A stretch of DNA of 12,265 bases. Source: JBAZDV01 sp041669745 (GTDB lineage: Archaea > Thermoplasmatota > Thermoplasmata > Methanomassiliicoccales > Methanomethylophilaceae). A program made the position numbers and the translations under genes. A model generated the notes under the pieces. That model made no database searches. It saw only the letters and a list, made by a program, of their open reading frames with translations, and was not told where the DNA came from. Location: positions 1 through 12,265 of the forward strand of contig JBAYAO010000038.1 in the NCBI GenBank assembly GCA_041669745.1, written 5' to 3'. This document shows, piece by piece, positions 6,198 to 12,265 of the stretch. How positions within the stretch are numbered: the first letter of the stretch is position 1; each line of letters starts with the position of its first letter.

Positions 6198-7532
6198 TCA
6201 CAGCTTCTTCGCGATTTTCTTGGCCTCCGCGCCAACCATCTGCATCGGTGAGTTGAATTCCTTCATGTCACCGAAAACTTCTCTGAACATTCCAGACGTT
6301 GCCTCTGCTGAGAAAGTCTGTGTTCCGCCATCAAGACAGTTAGCTGCCGTGACTGCAGGAATGAGGATTCCCTTAGAGTGTTTCGTAACAACGTGGTTCC
6401 CGTGGAACAGACCTGGACCTCCGCCTCCGTAGATGGAGTGTGAGAAGAAAGACATTCCAACGCACACACCCATTGAACGACCGTAGTCTGCCGATGGCAA
6501 TCCGGTCTCATGCTCAAGAAGGTCGTTGTAGTACAATATTGTCGAAGGCGCACCCTGACAAGCCCTTGCAGCTCCTACATTGACCATTACCGCTGCGACC
6601 TGACCCACTGCCGCGTATGCGTTCCAAAGTGGGAGATCGTTCGTGGTGTAGACCTTGTATCCGCTCGGAAGGGTCTCTTTCACCTTGATGACTCCATCGT
6701 CAATCGCGTTCTCCATGAGAGACTCGATGACTGTACCGACAGTTCCGGTCTTTCCGTTCTTCTTGACGATGCTGTAAAGCATGTTGTTGGCGTTGAGTCC
6801 CTGGTATGCGAGTGCGAGGAGATGTCCTCTCTCGAATGGACCTATCGCGTCACCCATCTCGAATGCACCGAGCTGCTCGAACAGCGCCGACAGGGCAACT
6901 CCCTGCATGGCGTTCCTGCCGACCAACGCGACCACGTGGTTCGACATGATGTTCCTGAGTGCATATCCTGCACCCTCGTTGTTCTGAGGAACCTCAAGGA
7001 TCGACTTCACGTTCGCACCGATGAAGTTGACACTCTGCGGGTATCTTCCCCATACTGCGCCCTTGACCATGTTGGCCTTGTACATCGGAATCTTGAACTC
7101 GTCGATGATGGCCTGTACAGTCGCTGCTGCAGTTGCTGTGAATCCAGTTGTGTACTCGACTCCAGCGTTCAGTCTCGCTTCAGGAATGACAACGACGAGA
7201 CTCTTGCCGTCGGATTTGACTTCAACGACAGTGTCATCGTCAGGTGTTACCTGGACCATGTCTTTGATTGCGCCTGCAATCTTCTTTGCGCTCTTAACCA
7301 GTGGGATGTCGATCTCTTTTCCCTTGATGACACAACCCTCGCCGCCCATCGAACCAGTCTTGAGTGCTTTCTCAATTCCGGCAAGATTGACCGCTACGGT
7401 TCTCTCTGTCAAGGATGCGAGCTTCTTTATCGCACCGTTGCGCAACGGGCTGATGGCTTCTAGAGGAACCTGCTTAGCAATGCGTTTTCCCCTATCGTCA
7501 TACAAGTCTATTACGTCCTCGTATTTTGGCAT
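6198..7532 (-). CDS. mcrB: Methyl-coenzyme M reductase subunit beta
   Basis: 444 residues, full length, first gene of the operon. It forms much of the coenzyme B channel. The conserved block SFFSHSIYGGGGPGLFHGNH (residues 361-380) contains F362 and Y368 of the hydrophobic ring around the methyl-CoM site and H380 near coenzyme B; numbering is one above the Methanothermobacter enzyme. Other typical stretches are KANMVKGAVWGRYPQSVNF (153-170) and NHVVALVGRNAMQGVALS (198-215). The start ATG at 7532 has a strong GGAGG six nt upstream, and the gene carries a leader of roughly 60 nt behind a TATA box, unlike most neighbours. It overlaps nothing; mcrD starts 6 bp after its TGA. Confidence 0.99.
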   Translation of the reverse strand: MPKYEDVIDLYDDRGKRIAKQVPLEAISPLRNGAIKKLASLTERTVAVNLAGIEKALKTGSMGGEGCVIKGKEIDIPLVKSAKKIAGAIKDMVQVTPDDDTVVEVKSDGKSLVVVIPEARLNAGVEYTTGFTATAAATVQAIIDEFKIPMYKANMVKGAVWGRYPQSVNFIGANVKSILEVPQNNEGAGYALRNIMSNHVVALVGRNAMQGVALSALFEQLGAFEMGDAIGPFERGHLLALAYQGLNANNMLYSIVKKNGKTGTVGTVIESLMENAIDDGVIKVKETLPSGYKVYTTNDLPLWNAYAAVGQVAAVMVNVGAARACQGAPSTILYYNDLLEHETGLPSADYGRSMGVCVGMSFFSHSIYGGGGPGLFHGNHVVTKHSKGILIPAVTAANCLDGGTQTFSAEATSGMFREVFGDMKEFNSPMQMVGAEAKKIAKKL

Positions 7533-7559
7533 TTCATACCTCCGTTTTTCTTATAAGTT

Positions 7560-7582
7560 GGCAAAAGGCGAACCAATTTGCC
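7560..7582 (-). other. Small hairpin in the mcr 5' leader
   Basis: GGCAAA and TTTGCC pair as a 6-bp stem around an 11-nt loop. It lies inside the predicted leader, between the TATA box and the GGAGG of mcrB, about 30-50 nt before the start codon. It could mark the leader as regulatory or stabilise the mRNA, but a 6-bp stem with a loop of this size is not strong evidence. It matches no riboswitch class I know. Confidence 0.3.
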
Positions 7583-7614
7583 TCCCCTTGCAAGAAACCC
7601 CAATCGAATGTGAG

Positions 7615-7624
7615 AATATAAAGG
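7615..7624 (-). promoter_or_regulatory. Promoter of the mcr operon
   Basis: CCTTTATATT on the minus strand is a good archaeal TATA box. The expected transcript start about 26 bp on, near 7594, gives a leader of about 60 nt to the mcrB ATG, which is consistent with the GGAGG present there. Upstream of the box (7650-7667) lies an imperfect palindrome, GTTAACT-CATA-AATTAAC, which may be an operator. Confidence 0.55.
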
Positions 7625-7649
7625 CATCATAAAACGCAATTATACGTAC

Positions 7650-7667
7650 GTTAACTCATAAATTAAC
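7650..7667. promoter_or_regulatory. Imperfect palindrome upstream of the mcr TATA box
   Basis: The 18 bp read GTTAACTCATAAATTAAC; 14 of 18 positions agree with the reverse complement and the outer GTTAA/TTAAC arms are perfect. It lies about 26 bp upstream of the TATA box, a place where archaeal activators bind. The half-site AATTAAC recurs twice in the ycaO promoter. The Lrp-family gene next to ycaO is a possible binder; this is inference. Confidence 0.3.
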
Positions 7668-7685
7668 AGTCATTAAATCGTACTG

Positions 7686-7713
7686 AATAAAACAACACAG
7701 AGCATGTTTGTGT
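7686..7713 (-). terminator. Possible terminator of ycaO
   Basis: Read on the minus strand, a 5-bp stem (ACACA...TGTGT, loop of 9) is followed directly by TGTTTTATT. It lies about 50 nt after the ycaO stop and before the mcr promoter. The stem is weak, so support is modest. Confidence 0.3.
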
Positions 7714-7762
7714 ACAGGGTTCGATATTTAATCCTTTGTTATTATCGCATATGATTGCCGTT

Positions 7763-8971
7763 TTAGGGCCATTTTCCGAACAATCTCATTCCTTCGCGTT
7801 CGGAATCCATTGTCGCGACCTCAAGACCAGGCACGATCATCCTGACTGTAGGGATGCCTATATCCGGCCTTGTGAGATCTACCGCTATCACCTGCCTGAA
7901 ACCGCAACCCATCAGATCGCCCAACACGACTTCTATGTCGTCGAGAACATAGGGCGTAGAGAGGTCCTTCATGTCCGATAGTCTGACCTTCTTCTCGCAA
8001 TCTGCGTACCAGACACCGTTCATCGCCTTTACCCTGTCGTAACCCATCTCCTTCGTGATCTTCTGAAGCTTGGCATTCACCTTCAGACCGTGTTTGTGCG
8101 TCGTTCTGCTCTGTGCAACTTCGGTAAGGGCTCTCACGGCCGCGATATTCGGATTGAGATGTGTACCGACACCGATGGTAAGCAATTCGGGATCCCTCGT
8201 AGATGTGTCATCAGAGGCGGCACCTATCGTCGGAATTCCGATGTCGCTTGTCAGATCCTTCAGGTGTATCTCCACGCCGTTCTCATTGAATTTTCTCAAT
8301 AGCTGTGCCGCGACAGAATTCTCATCGTCTATTATCACGTCCGCGTTCGCATAGTCGCGGCTCTCCGCTACAGACCATGCATCCCTTTCGATCAACTCGA
8401 ACAATGCATGGAGGACCGCTTCCTCTATCGTATTACCGGAAGCGAGTCCGTTCGTGTGAAATCTGAACAACTGAAGATCGCTGCTCGGATAATACGGATA
8501 GAACGCAGCACAGGCCGGGACCCATGTCTCTTGCCCGCTGAATAGATCGGACCCTGTAACCCATGCTATCTCCGCGCTATCCACGTAATCCAAGACCCGA
8601 AGTGGAAGTATAAGATCCACCGGATCAACCGTAGGACCGTTGTCCTGGGCTTGCGCGATGGTCCCGTAGACGATCTCGTCCGAATCCTTCTGCTCCGCGC
8701 TGTATCTCTCCACCGCCTCCATGACCGCAGACGCTTTGGCCTGTTCCACGGTAGGACCTTTTCCGTTATAGTCACCGAACGTGCCTTTTGCTGTCCTTTC
8801 ACGATAGATCGAAAATACTGGAATCCCTATGTTGTCAATTCCGGTGATATCTTCCAAAGGGTCCATACCCATCTTGCTCAGAAGCGGGATTGTCTTCTCA
8901 AGGGTCTCCCTCGGAAAAACAGTCCTTATTCCTGTATCAGCGGATATCTTAGGACAGCGTTGGAATTGCAT
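7763..8971 (-). CDS. ycaO: YcaO protein, McrA-glycine thioamidation type (methanogenesis marker 1)
   Basis: 402 residues. YcaO enzymes use ATP to activate backbone amides; in methanogens YcaO, with TfuA and a sulfide source, makes the thioglycine of McrA. The ATP/Mg-binding residues of the family are in place: KGPTVEQAKASAVMEAVERY (S81, E85, E88), HALFELIERDA (E192, E195) and ALTEVAQSR (E284, Q287, R289). The N-terminus (RCPKISADTGIRTVFPRETL) and length fit the methanogen marker group and not the long E. coli-type YcaO. No TfuA gene or domain is seen in the window. The ATG at 8971 has TTAATTA about 25 bp upstream and no Shine-Dalgarno, so a leaderless mRNA is likely. It lies 230 bp upstream of mcrB on the same strand and 36 bp after the Lrp gene. 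Confidence 0.93.
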   Translation of the reverse strand: MQFQRCPKISADTGIRTVFPRETLEKTIPLLSKMGMDPLEDITGIDNIGIPVFSIYRERTAKGTFGDYNGKGPTVEQAKASAVMEAVERYSAEQKDSDEIVYGTIAQAQDNGPTVDPVDLILPLRVLDYVDSAEIAWVTGSDLFSGQETWVPACAAFYPYYPSSDLQLFRFHTNGLASGNTIEEAVLHALFELIERDAWSVAESRDYANADVIIDDENSVAAQLLRKFNENGVEIHLKDLTSDIGIPTIGAASDDTSTRDPELLTIGVGTHLNPNIAAVRALTEVAQSRTTHKHGLKVNAKLQKITKEMGYDRVKAMNGVWYADCEKKVRLSDMKDLSTPYVLDDIEVVLGDLMGCGFRQVIAVDLTRPDIGIPTVRMIVPGLEVATMDSEREGMRLFGKWP

Positions 8972-8980
8972 GGTCTGTCA

Positions 8981-9001
8981 CCTAATTAACGATAATTAAC
9001 C
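8981..9001 (-). promoter_or_regulatory. Promoter of ycaO with a direct repeat
   Basis: The gap between the Lrp and ycaO genes holds two copies of GTTAATTA on the minus strand, two bases apart. The distal copy is about 25 bp before the ycaO ATG and fits as the TATA box; the other lies between box and start, where a bound repressor would block initiation. The half-site equals that in the mcr palindrome. Confidence 0.45.
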
Positions 9002-9007
9002 TTTGGG

Positions 9008-9499
9008 TTATTCGAAAGACCTCAGATAGGTCGCGAGGTCCGCGTCTGCATTCATAGTGACACGTTCTACGAGGATGTCCACCTCTACGTTCTTGATGCT
9101 CGGCATCTTCAAAAGCTTGGTCTGTATCATCTCGTACAGTTCGTCCACGCTCTTTGTGTATATTTCGCAGATTATGTTGTGATCGCCGAACGTCTTGTAT
9201 ATGTGTCCTATCTCCTTGTTCGCCTTCAGCTGCTCAATGACTATCGCGACGGGATTGCCGACTATCTGCATGAAAACCAACGACTTCATGAGGTCCATCC
9301 TTGACAAATCTATCTCCAAGGAGTACTTCCTGATTATCCCGTCCTCCTCCATTCTGGTGACACGGCGGCTGACGGTCGCTTTGGATATACCCAAAGATTC
9401 TCCGATGGCTCCCATGGTGGTCCTCGAGTCCACCTTCAGCATTTTCAGGATCTCGATATCTTTTTTGTCTAACTCGAACAATGAAACACCGTTCCGCAT
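9008..9499 (-). CDS. Lrp/AsnC family transcriptional regulator
   Basis: 163 residues, the usual size. Residues 8-65 form the winged helix-turn-helix: LDKKDIEILKMLKVDSRTTM, then IGESLGISKATVSRRVTRME (32-51) with the recognition helix, then DGIIRKYSLEID. Residues 70-150 are the alpha/beta RAM (ligand-binding, oligomerising) domain, with VFMQIVGNP, GHIYKTFGDHNIICEIYTKS and VDILVERV. Lrp proteins form dimers and octamers and respond to amino acids or related small molecules; the ligand here is unknown. The start at 9499 has TTTTAATC (9528-9535, minus) about 32 bp upstream and no Shine-Dalgarno, so the leader would be very short. It lies between DUF169 and ycaO, all on the minus strand. It could control itself, ycaO or the mcr operon, inferred from position and from repeated AT-rich sites nearby. 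Confidence 0.93.
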   Translation of the reverse strand: MRNGVSLFELDKKDIEILKMLKVDSRTTMGAIGESLGISKATVSRRVTRMEEDGIIRKYSLEIDLSRMDLMKSLVFMQIVGNPVAIVIEQLKANKEIGHIYKTFGDHNIICEIYTKSVDELYEMIQTKLLKMPSIKNVEVDILVERVTMNADADLATYLRSFE

Positions 9500-9550
9500 T
9501 TCGTCTTCACAATGTAACCTATGGAAAGATTAAAAGGTTTAGACGGAACG

Positions 9551-10261
9551 TCAGTCCCTCTTCGCTTTCGTGAGAACGCCGTCGTTGTAGAATTTCAGAG
9601 TTTTGGCCATATCGGGAATGAGACCATATGGAACGCCGATAGCCAGTTCGTCAGGTTTCATATCCGTTTTCTTCCTGCAACCGAAACATCCAAGGGAGAT
9701 GTTGGGCGTTCCCGTCATGATCGGCATCGCGGTGATATCCTCGCACGCACACTGGAAAGGCGCTGTGGTGTATTTTACACGACCTCCGTTCTCGTACGTT
9801 GACATGGACTCGAACCAGTATATCCTCTCGGGCACATCTACGAATATGACAACATCTGGCACGAAATCCGCATCCCTCAGAGGACATACGACTTCACCGT
9901 CCGTCTCATAATCTATATCCAGACGCTGATCTATCATAGCCTTCGCGGAAGCCGGTGATTCATGAATGCCTATTCCCGCATGGAACTCCCCGTTCGCAAC
10001 CTTCTCCGGATTCTTCATCATGCCCAGACATGCCGCACCCACATGGCATCCCTGCGCATCCAGCGGCACCTTGTACGCACCGCCGTTCCTGGCACCCATC
10101 ACCGCCTGACAATGGCTCATCTGCTTCTCGGGTACTGAATATCCCTCTGGGTATTCTGTGCCTTTCCTGACCAGTTTCACAGCCACAGGTTCGGATCTCA
10201 GCTTCAATACCGTCTTGAACTTCTCTGCATATTCTGCATTCTTATTCATCTGCTCGGACAT
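9551..10261 (-). CDS. DUF169 family protein, cysteine-rich
   Basis: 236 residues from the ATG at 10261. The family is recognised from LRSEPVAVKLVRKG (21-34), the C51 region (SHCQAVMGARNGG), GCHVGAACLGM (71-81), VPDVVIFVDVPERIYWF (134-150) and LGCFGCRKKTDM (190-201). DUF169 proteins are common in anaerobes and have no firmly known reaction. Eight cysteines (C51, C72, C78, C126, C171, C173, C192, C195) suggest metal, cluster or corrinoid-related chemistry, but this is inference. No signal peptide or membrane segment is seen. The frame extends to a TTG at 10300; I choose the ATG at 10261 because a TATA-like ATTTATTC lies about 27 bp before it and the domain begins soon after. It follows ramA by 173 bp and precedes the Lrp gene by 51 bp, which suggests a role tied to methylamine use. 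Confidence 0.85.
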   Translation of the reverse strand: MSEQMNKNAEYAEKFKTVLKLRSEPVAVKLVRKGTEYPEGYSVPEKQMSHCQAVMGARNGGAYKVPLDAQGCHVGAACLGMMKNPEKVANGEFHAGIGIHESPASAKAMIDQRLDIDYETDGEVVCPLRDADFVPDVVIFVDVPERIYWFESMSTYENGGRVKYTTAPFQCACEDITAMPIMTGTPNISLGCFGCRKKTDMKPDELAIGVPYGLIPDMAKTLKFYNDGVLTKAKRD

Positions 10262-10283
10262 GGTGATGTTAAAGGCGCACAGA

Positions 10284-10292
10284 GGAATAAAT
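10284..10292 (-). promoter_or_regulatory. TATA-like element of the DUF169 gene
   Basis: CATTTATTC on the minus strand, about 27 bp before the ATG at 10261, with no Shine-Dalgarno between. It lies inside the longer reading frame that starts at TTG 10300, which argues against that longer start. Confidence 0.45.
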
Positions 10293-10382
10293 GTTTGCAA
10301 CAGGGATGCACGATCGCCTGAGAATACCCTGATGTTTTGCCGTTTTGATGCTCAAATCCGTTGATTCCGGAGTCCCTTCGAC

Positions 10383-10436
10383 CGCAGAAATATCCTGCGT
10401 CCGATCGGTAAGATGAGCGACGATCCCTCTGGGATC
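10383..10436 (-). other. Two small hairpins at the 3' end of ramA
   Basis: GATCCC-AGA-GGGATC (10422-10436) is a perfect 6-bp stem with a 3-nt loop, and its first arm overlaps the TGA stop of ramA. Further on, CGCAG-GATATTT-CTGCG (10383-10399) forms a 5-bp stem. No T run follows closely, so these do not make a classical terminator; they may protect the mRNA 3' end or be chance. Nothing else is recognised in the gap 10301-10434. Confidence 0.35.
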
Positions 10437-12072
10437 AGTCTTCGTATGCAACCTTAAGATCCGTGAAGTTGAAAACCTTCTCGGTACAATGTAACTCGCA
10501 TGCCTGGCATGCGGTACCCAGACAAAGATCCGAACGAACATTGATCTGCGGCTTTCCGTCAACATTCAGAACCGTGAGTGCCTTCTCCGGACAGTCCCTT
10601 TCGCATCTTTTGCATCCGGTGCATCCTTCGAAACTGGCTCTCATTGTCATTCCGACCTTCTCTAGCGTATGGAGTCCCGCACCCATCTCCGGTATGTCCG
10701 ATTTTACGATCCTCTTGACGACCTTCGGCACGACGATGTCTGGAAGCACGGGGAATCCGGAAGCTACAAGGAGATCGTTGTACATCTCGAGGCTCATCCC
10801 CTCCGTCCAATAGGCCAATTCCAGAACGTACATGTCCTCGAATTTCTGCGACCCGGCGAACATTATATGGTTAGCGGAGATCGAATTCGCGACATCCTGC
10901 ATCATGTCCAGGGTCTTGTCGTCCTTCAACAGGTCGTGCGCCATCATCAGTGACGTATTGCCCAACTGGTAGACCTCCTCTAGAACGCGGGGTATCATAC
11001 CGCAGTACTGCGCTTTCACCGGATCCACATACGTTCCGGAAGCACCGGCCATGTACATCGTCTTAACGTCGCTGTCCGAAAGACCCAACTCCAACATCAG
11101 CGTGCGATGCCCTGCCCTGATGGCACCCATCGCCTTTCCCGCCTCTCCGACATCCTTGGTAGAGAAACTTATCCCGTTGGTCAGATGTATCAGACCGTCG
11201 GGGGTGTCGATCTTCGGCAGTCTTATCACATCCGACTGCAGACCGACGGCCATCGAGGAGACCACACCGGTTCCTGTGATGCCCCTTGCCTCGTAATCCA
11301 GGATCTTTATCTCTTCACCGGTGATCGGGTTCACCCTCCTCGTCAGCGTCGGTATGAGCTGATCGTTGAGAACGATGTTGTCCCACATGCCGTTCTCGCT
11401 CAGATCCACATCGGAGATCGCATGCGGCGCTGCAAGCATCCCACATTTGATCGACTGCCCCTCCATCGCCGGACCGGCTGCCGCCGATCCCGAATAGAGT
11501 TCACCGTCATGGTAAAGGCCCATTTCGGCATTCGTACCGTAATCGGTGACCATACATGTCTCTTTCTTGTTGAGCATCCCCGACTTTATTATCATGGCAA
11601 GCGCATCTGCACCTATCTCGTGTCTGATCGCCGGAGGGATCAGGACCTCGACTTCGGGTTTCAATCCTATGAGTCCGATTTTTCCGGCGGTGGATGTGTG
11701 CGCTCTTCTGTCCTGTTTCACGACACCGAGCCTTTTCAGCTTATTCTGACCCGCGAATGCGAGGTCACGGACCTCTATGTTCTCGAACAGAGACAGCTGA
11801 ATGGGATTTCCGCATATCGAGACCTTCTCGACCTGAGACAATTTCTCTTTACCGTACAGACTTATGAGATTGTAGACCGTCTGCATGATTATCTTGTGAC
11901 TGATCTCCGAACCCGATTTCATCCAGAAATGAAGATGGTCCATGATATTGGCACCGGGAAGCGGATGCCTGACCGTTATCGCGGTATCCAATATCTTCCC
12001 CTTTTTGTCCAGGTCCACCAGGTGAGACCTGAATCCACTTGTACCAAGATCGAGTGCTATTCCATATGCCAT
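10435..12072 (-). CDS. ramA: Methylamine methyltransferase corrinoid protein reductive activase
   Basis: 545 residues. RamA uses ATP to reduce inactive Co(II) corrinoid proteins (MtmC, MtbC, MttC) to Co(I), so that methyl transfer from methylamines can restart. The N-terminus (AYGIALDLGTSGFRSHLVDL) and the central blocks (MVTDYGTNAEMGL at 174-186, GSAAAGPAMEGQSIKCGM, MYMAGASGTYVDP at 339-351) belong to the ASKHA-type ATP domain of this family. At the C-terminus two tetracysteine sets for [4Fe-4S] clusters are seen: C484-x2-C487-x2-C490-x3-C494-P and C517-x4-C522-x2-C525-x3-C529. The start has a TATA-like AAACTATAAG about 24 bp upstream, and also a possible AGAGG if transcription begins further up. 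The stop is TGA inside a hairpin. It implies methylamine methyltransferases, which use pyrrolysine, elsewhere in the genome. Confidence 0.95.
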   Translation of the reverse strand: MAYGIALDLGTSGFRSHLVDLDKKGKILDTAITVRHPLPGANIMDHLHFWMKSGSEISHKIIMQTVYNLISLYGKEKLSQVEKVSICGNPIQLSLFENIEVRDLAFAGQNKLKRLGVVKQDRRAHTSTAGKIGLIGLKPEVEVLIPPAIRHEIGADALAMIIKSGMLNKKETCMVTDYGTNAEMGLYHDGELYSGSAAAGPAMEGQSIKCGMLAAPHAISDVDLSENGMWDNIVLNDQLIPTLTRRVNPITGEEIKILDYEARGITGTGVVSSMAVGLQSDVIRLPKIDTPDGLIHLTNGISFSTKDVGEAGKAMGAIRAGHRTLMLELGLSDSDVKTMYMAGASGTYVDPVKAQYCGMIPRVLEEVYQLGNTSLMMAHDLLKDDKTLDMMQDVANSISANHIMFAGSQKFEDMYVLELAYWTEGMSLEMYNDLLVASGFPVLPDIVVPKVVKRIVKSDIPEMGAGLHTLEKVGMTMRASFEGCTGCKRCERDCPEKALTVLNVDGKPQINVRSDLCLGTACQACELHCTEKVFNFTDLKVAYED

Positions 12073-12090
12073 GATCGTGCCTCTTAACGG

Positions 12091-12116
12091 CTTATAGTTT
12101 TACTTGTTATTAACCG
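12091..12116 (-). promoter_or_regulatory. Promoter region of ramA
   Basis: Two AT-rich elements on the minus strand: AAACTATAAG (12091-12100), about 24 bp before the ATG, and GGTTAATAAC (12107-12116), about 39 bp before it. The first would give a leaderless mRNA; the second would give a short leader that includes AGAGG (12081-12085). Which is used cannot be decided by eye. Confidence 0.4.
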
Positions 12117-12203
12117 TTTACAGTCTGCCCGAAAAGAGAATATGGCACACACGGCTCCGGAAAAGTAAGAGGTTAGGGGAAATGGTTTGAGAATCGTTCA
12201 GAT

Positions 12204-12265
12204 TCATCCCTTGATCGCTTTGACGACCGCCCTGAGGTTGTCATCTGGAATGAGCGCCGAAAGTC
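12204..12265 (-). CDS. C-terminal tail of a truncated gene, possibly a UroD/MtbA-like methyltransferase
   Basis: Only the last 19 codons and the TGA stop are inside the window: LSALIPDDNLRAVVKAIKG. The pattern of a hydrophobic strand, proline, then DNLRAVVKAIK ends many proteins of the uroporphyrinogen decarboxylase superfamily, to which the methylcobamide:coenzyme M methyltransferases MtbA and MtaA belong; in those, the tail also reads as P..N..A.V.A. A methyltransferase next to ramA would make sense. Nineteen residues are too few to be sure, and the zinc-binding cysteine expected upstream of this tail is outside. It is 131 bp from ramA on the same strand, with T-rich stretches (TTACTTTTCC, TTCTCTTTTC) between that could end transcription. 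Confidence 0.45.
   Translation of the reverse strand, partial: LSALIPDDNLRAVVKAIKG

Noticed and set aside
6510..7463. Plus-strand open frame of 317 codons antisense to mcrB
   Set aside because: mcrB is certain on the other strand; the antisense product has no recognisable domain and many Cys/Arg/Leu from reversed codons, a typical shadow.
7533..7762. Possible small RNA or tRNA between ycaO and mcrB
   Set aside because: No cloverleaf or conserved RNA fold could be drawn; promoter, leader and a weak terminator explain the gap.
10262..10300. TTG start 13 codons upstream for the DUF169 gene
   Set aside because: The extension overlaps the likely TATA element, and the ATG at 10261 is at the expected leaderless spacing.
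11107..12087. Plus-strand open frame of 326 codons antisense to ramA
   Set aside because: Same reason: the minus-strand RamA carries clear ATPase and [4Fe-4S] motifs, and the antisense product resembles nothing.

Overview
The window comes from a methanogenic archaeon. It holds a complete methyl-coenzyme M reductase operon (mcrB-mcrD-mcrG-mcrA) on the minus strand, a YcaO enzyme of the McrA-thioglycine type, and RamA, the ATP-dependent activase of methylamine methyltransferase corrinoid proteins. The lack of mcrC inside the operon, the DUF2098 gene directly after mcrA, the RamA gene and the frequent leaderless promoters together point to the Methanomassiliicoccales (Thermoplasmata). These are H2-dependent methylotrophs that encode pyrrolysine. 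This placement is an inference; no rRNA or other marker is present.

Layout, left to right. 1-78 (-): N-terminus of an ABC-type ATPase, cut by the window edge, possibly the MCR-activation component A2 (AtwA). 228-1172 (+): winged-helix protein with DUF4443-like and DUF2111-like parts, divergent from the ATPase. 1173-1450: mostly non-coding, with one doubtful small ORF. 1451-1741 (-): AhpD/carboxymuconolactone-decarboxylase-like protein, divergent from 1794-2342 (+), an unrecognised 182-residue protein; the two appear to share one TATA-like element. 2339-2896 (-): tandem PRC-barrel protein whose stop codon interlocks with that of the gene facing it. 3029-7532 (-): mcrB, mcrD, mcrG, mcrA and a DUF2098 gene, tightly packed, with a leader of about 60 nt and a strong Shine-Dalgarno in front and a T-rich terminator behind. 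7763-8971 (-): YcaO. 9008-9499 (-): Lrp/AsnC regulator. 9551-10261 (-): cysteine-rich DUF169 protein. 10435-12072 (-): RamA. 12204-12265 (-): C-terminal tail of a gene cut by the right edge, possibly a MtbA/UroD-like methyltransferase.

How they fit together. RamA keeps methylamine corrinoid proteins in the Co(I) state so that methyl groups can reach coenzyme M. MCR then makes methane from methyl-CoM and coenzyme B. YcaO (with TfuA, not seen here) converts a glycine of McrA to thioglycine. DUF2098 is probably co-transcribed with MCR. The Lrp protein lies between the methylamine and MCR parts and is a candidate local regulator. Most genes have a TATA-like box about 24-32 bp before the start codon and no Shine-Dalgarno, implying leaderless mRNAs; the mcr operon is the exception.

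I see no CRISPR array, tRNA, rRNA, insertion sequence or prophage. I did not find a clearly new multi-gene system. The most promising leads are the DUF2098 gene in the mcr operon, the DUF169 gene behind ramA, the DUF4443-DUF2111 regulator, the single amber codon separating DUF2098 from the PRC protein, and the shared AATTAAC sites in front of ycaO and mcr.
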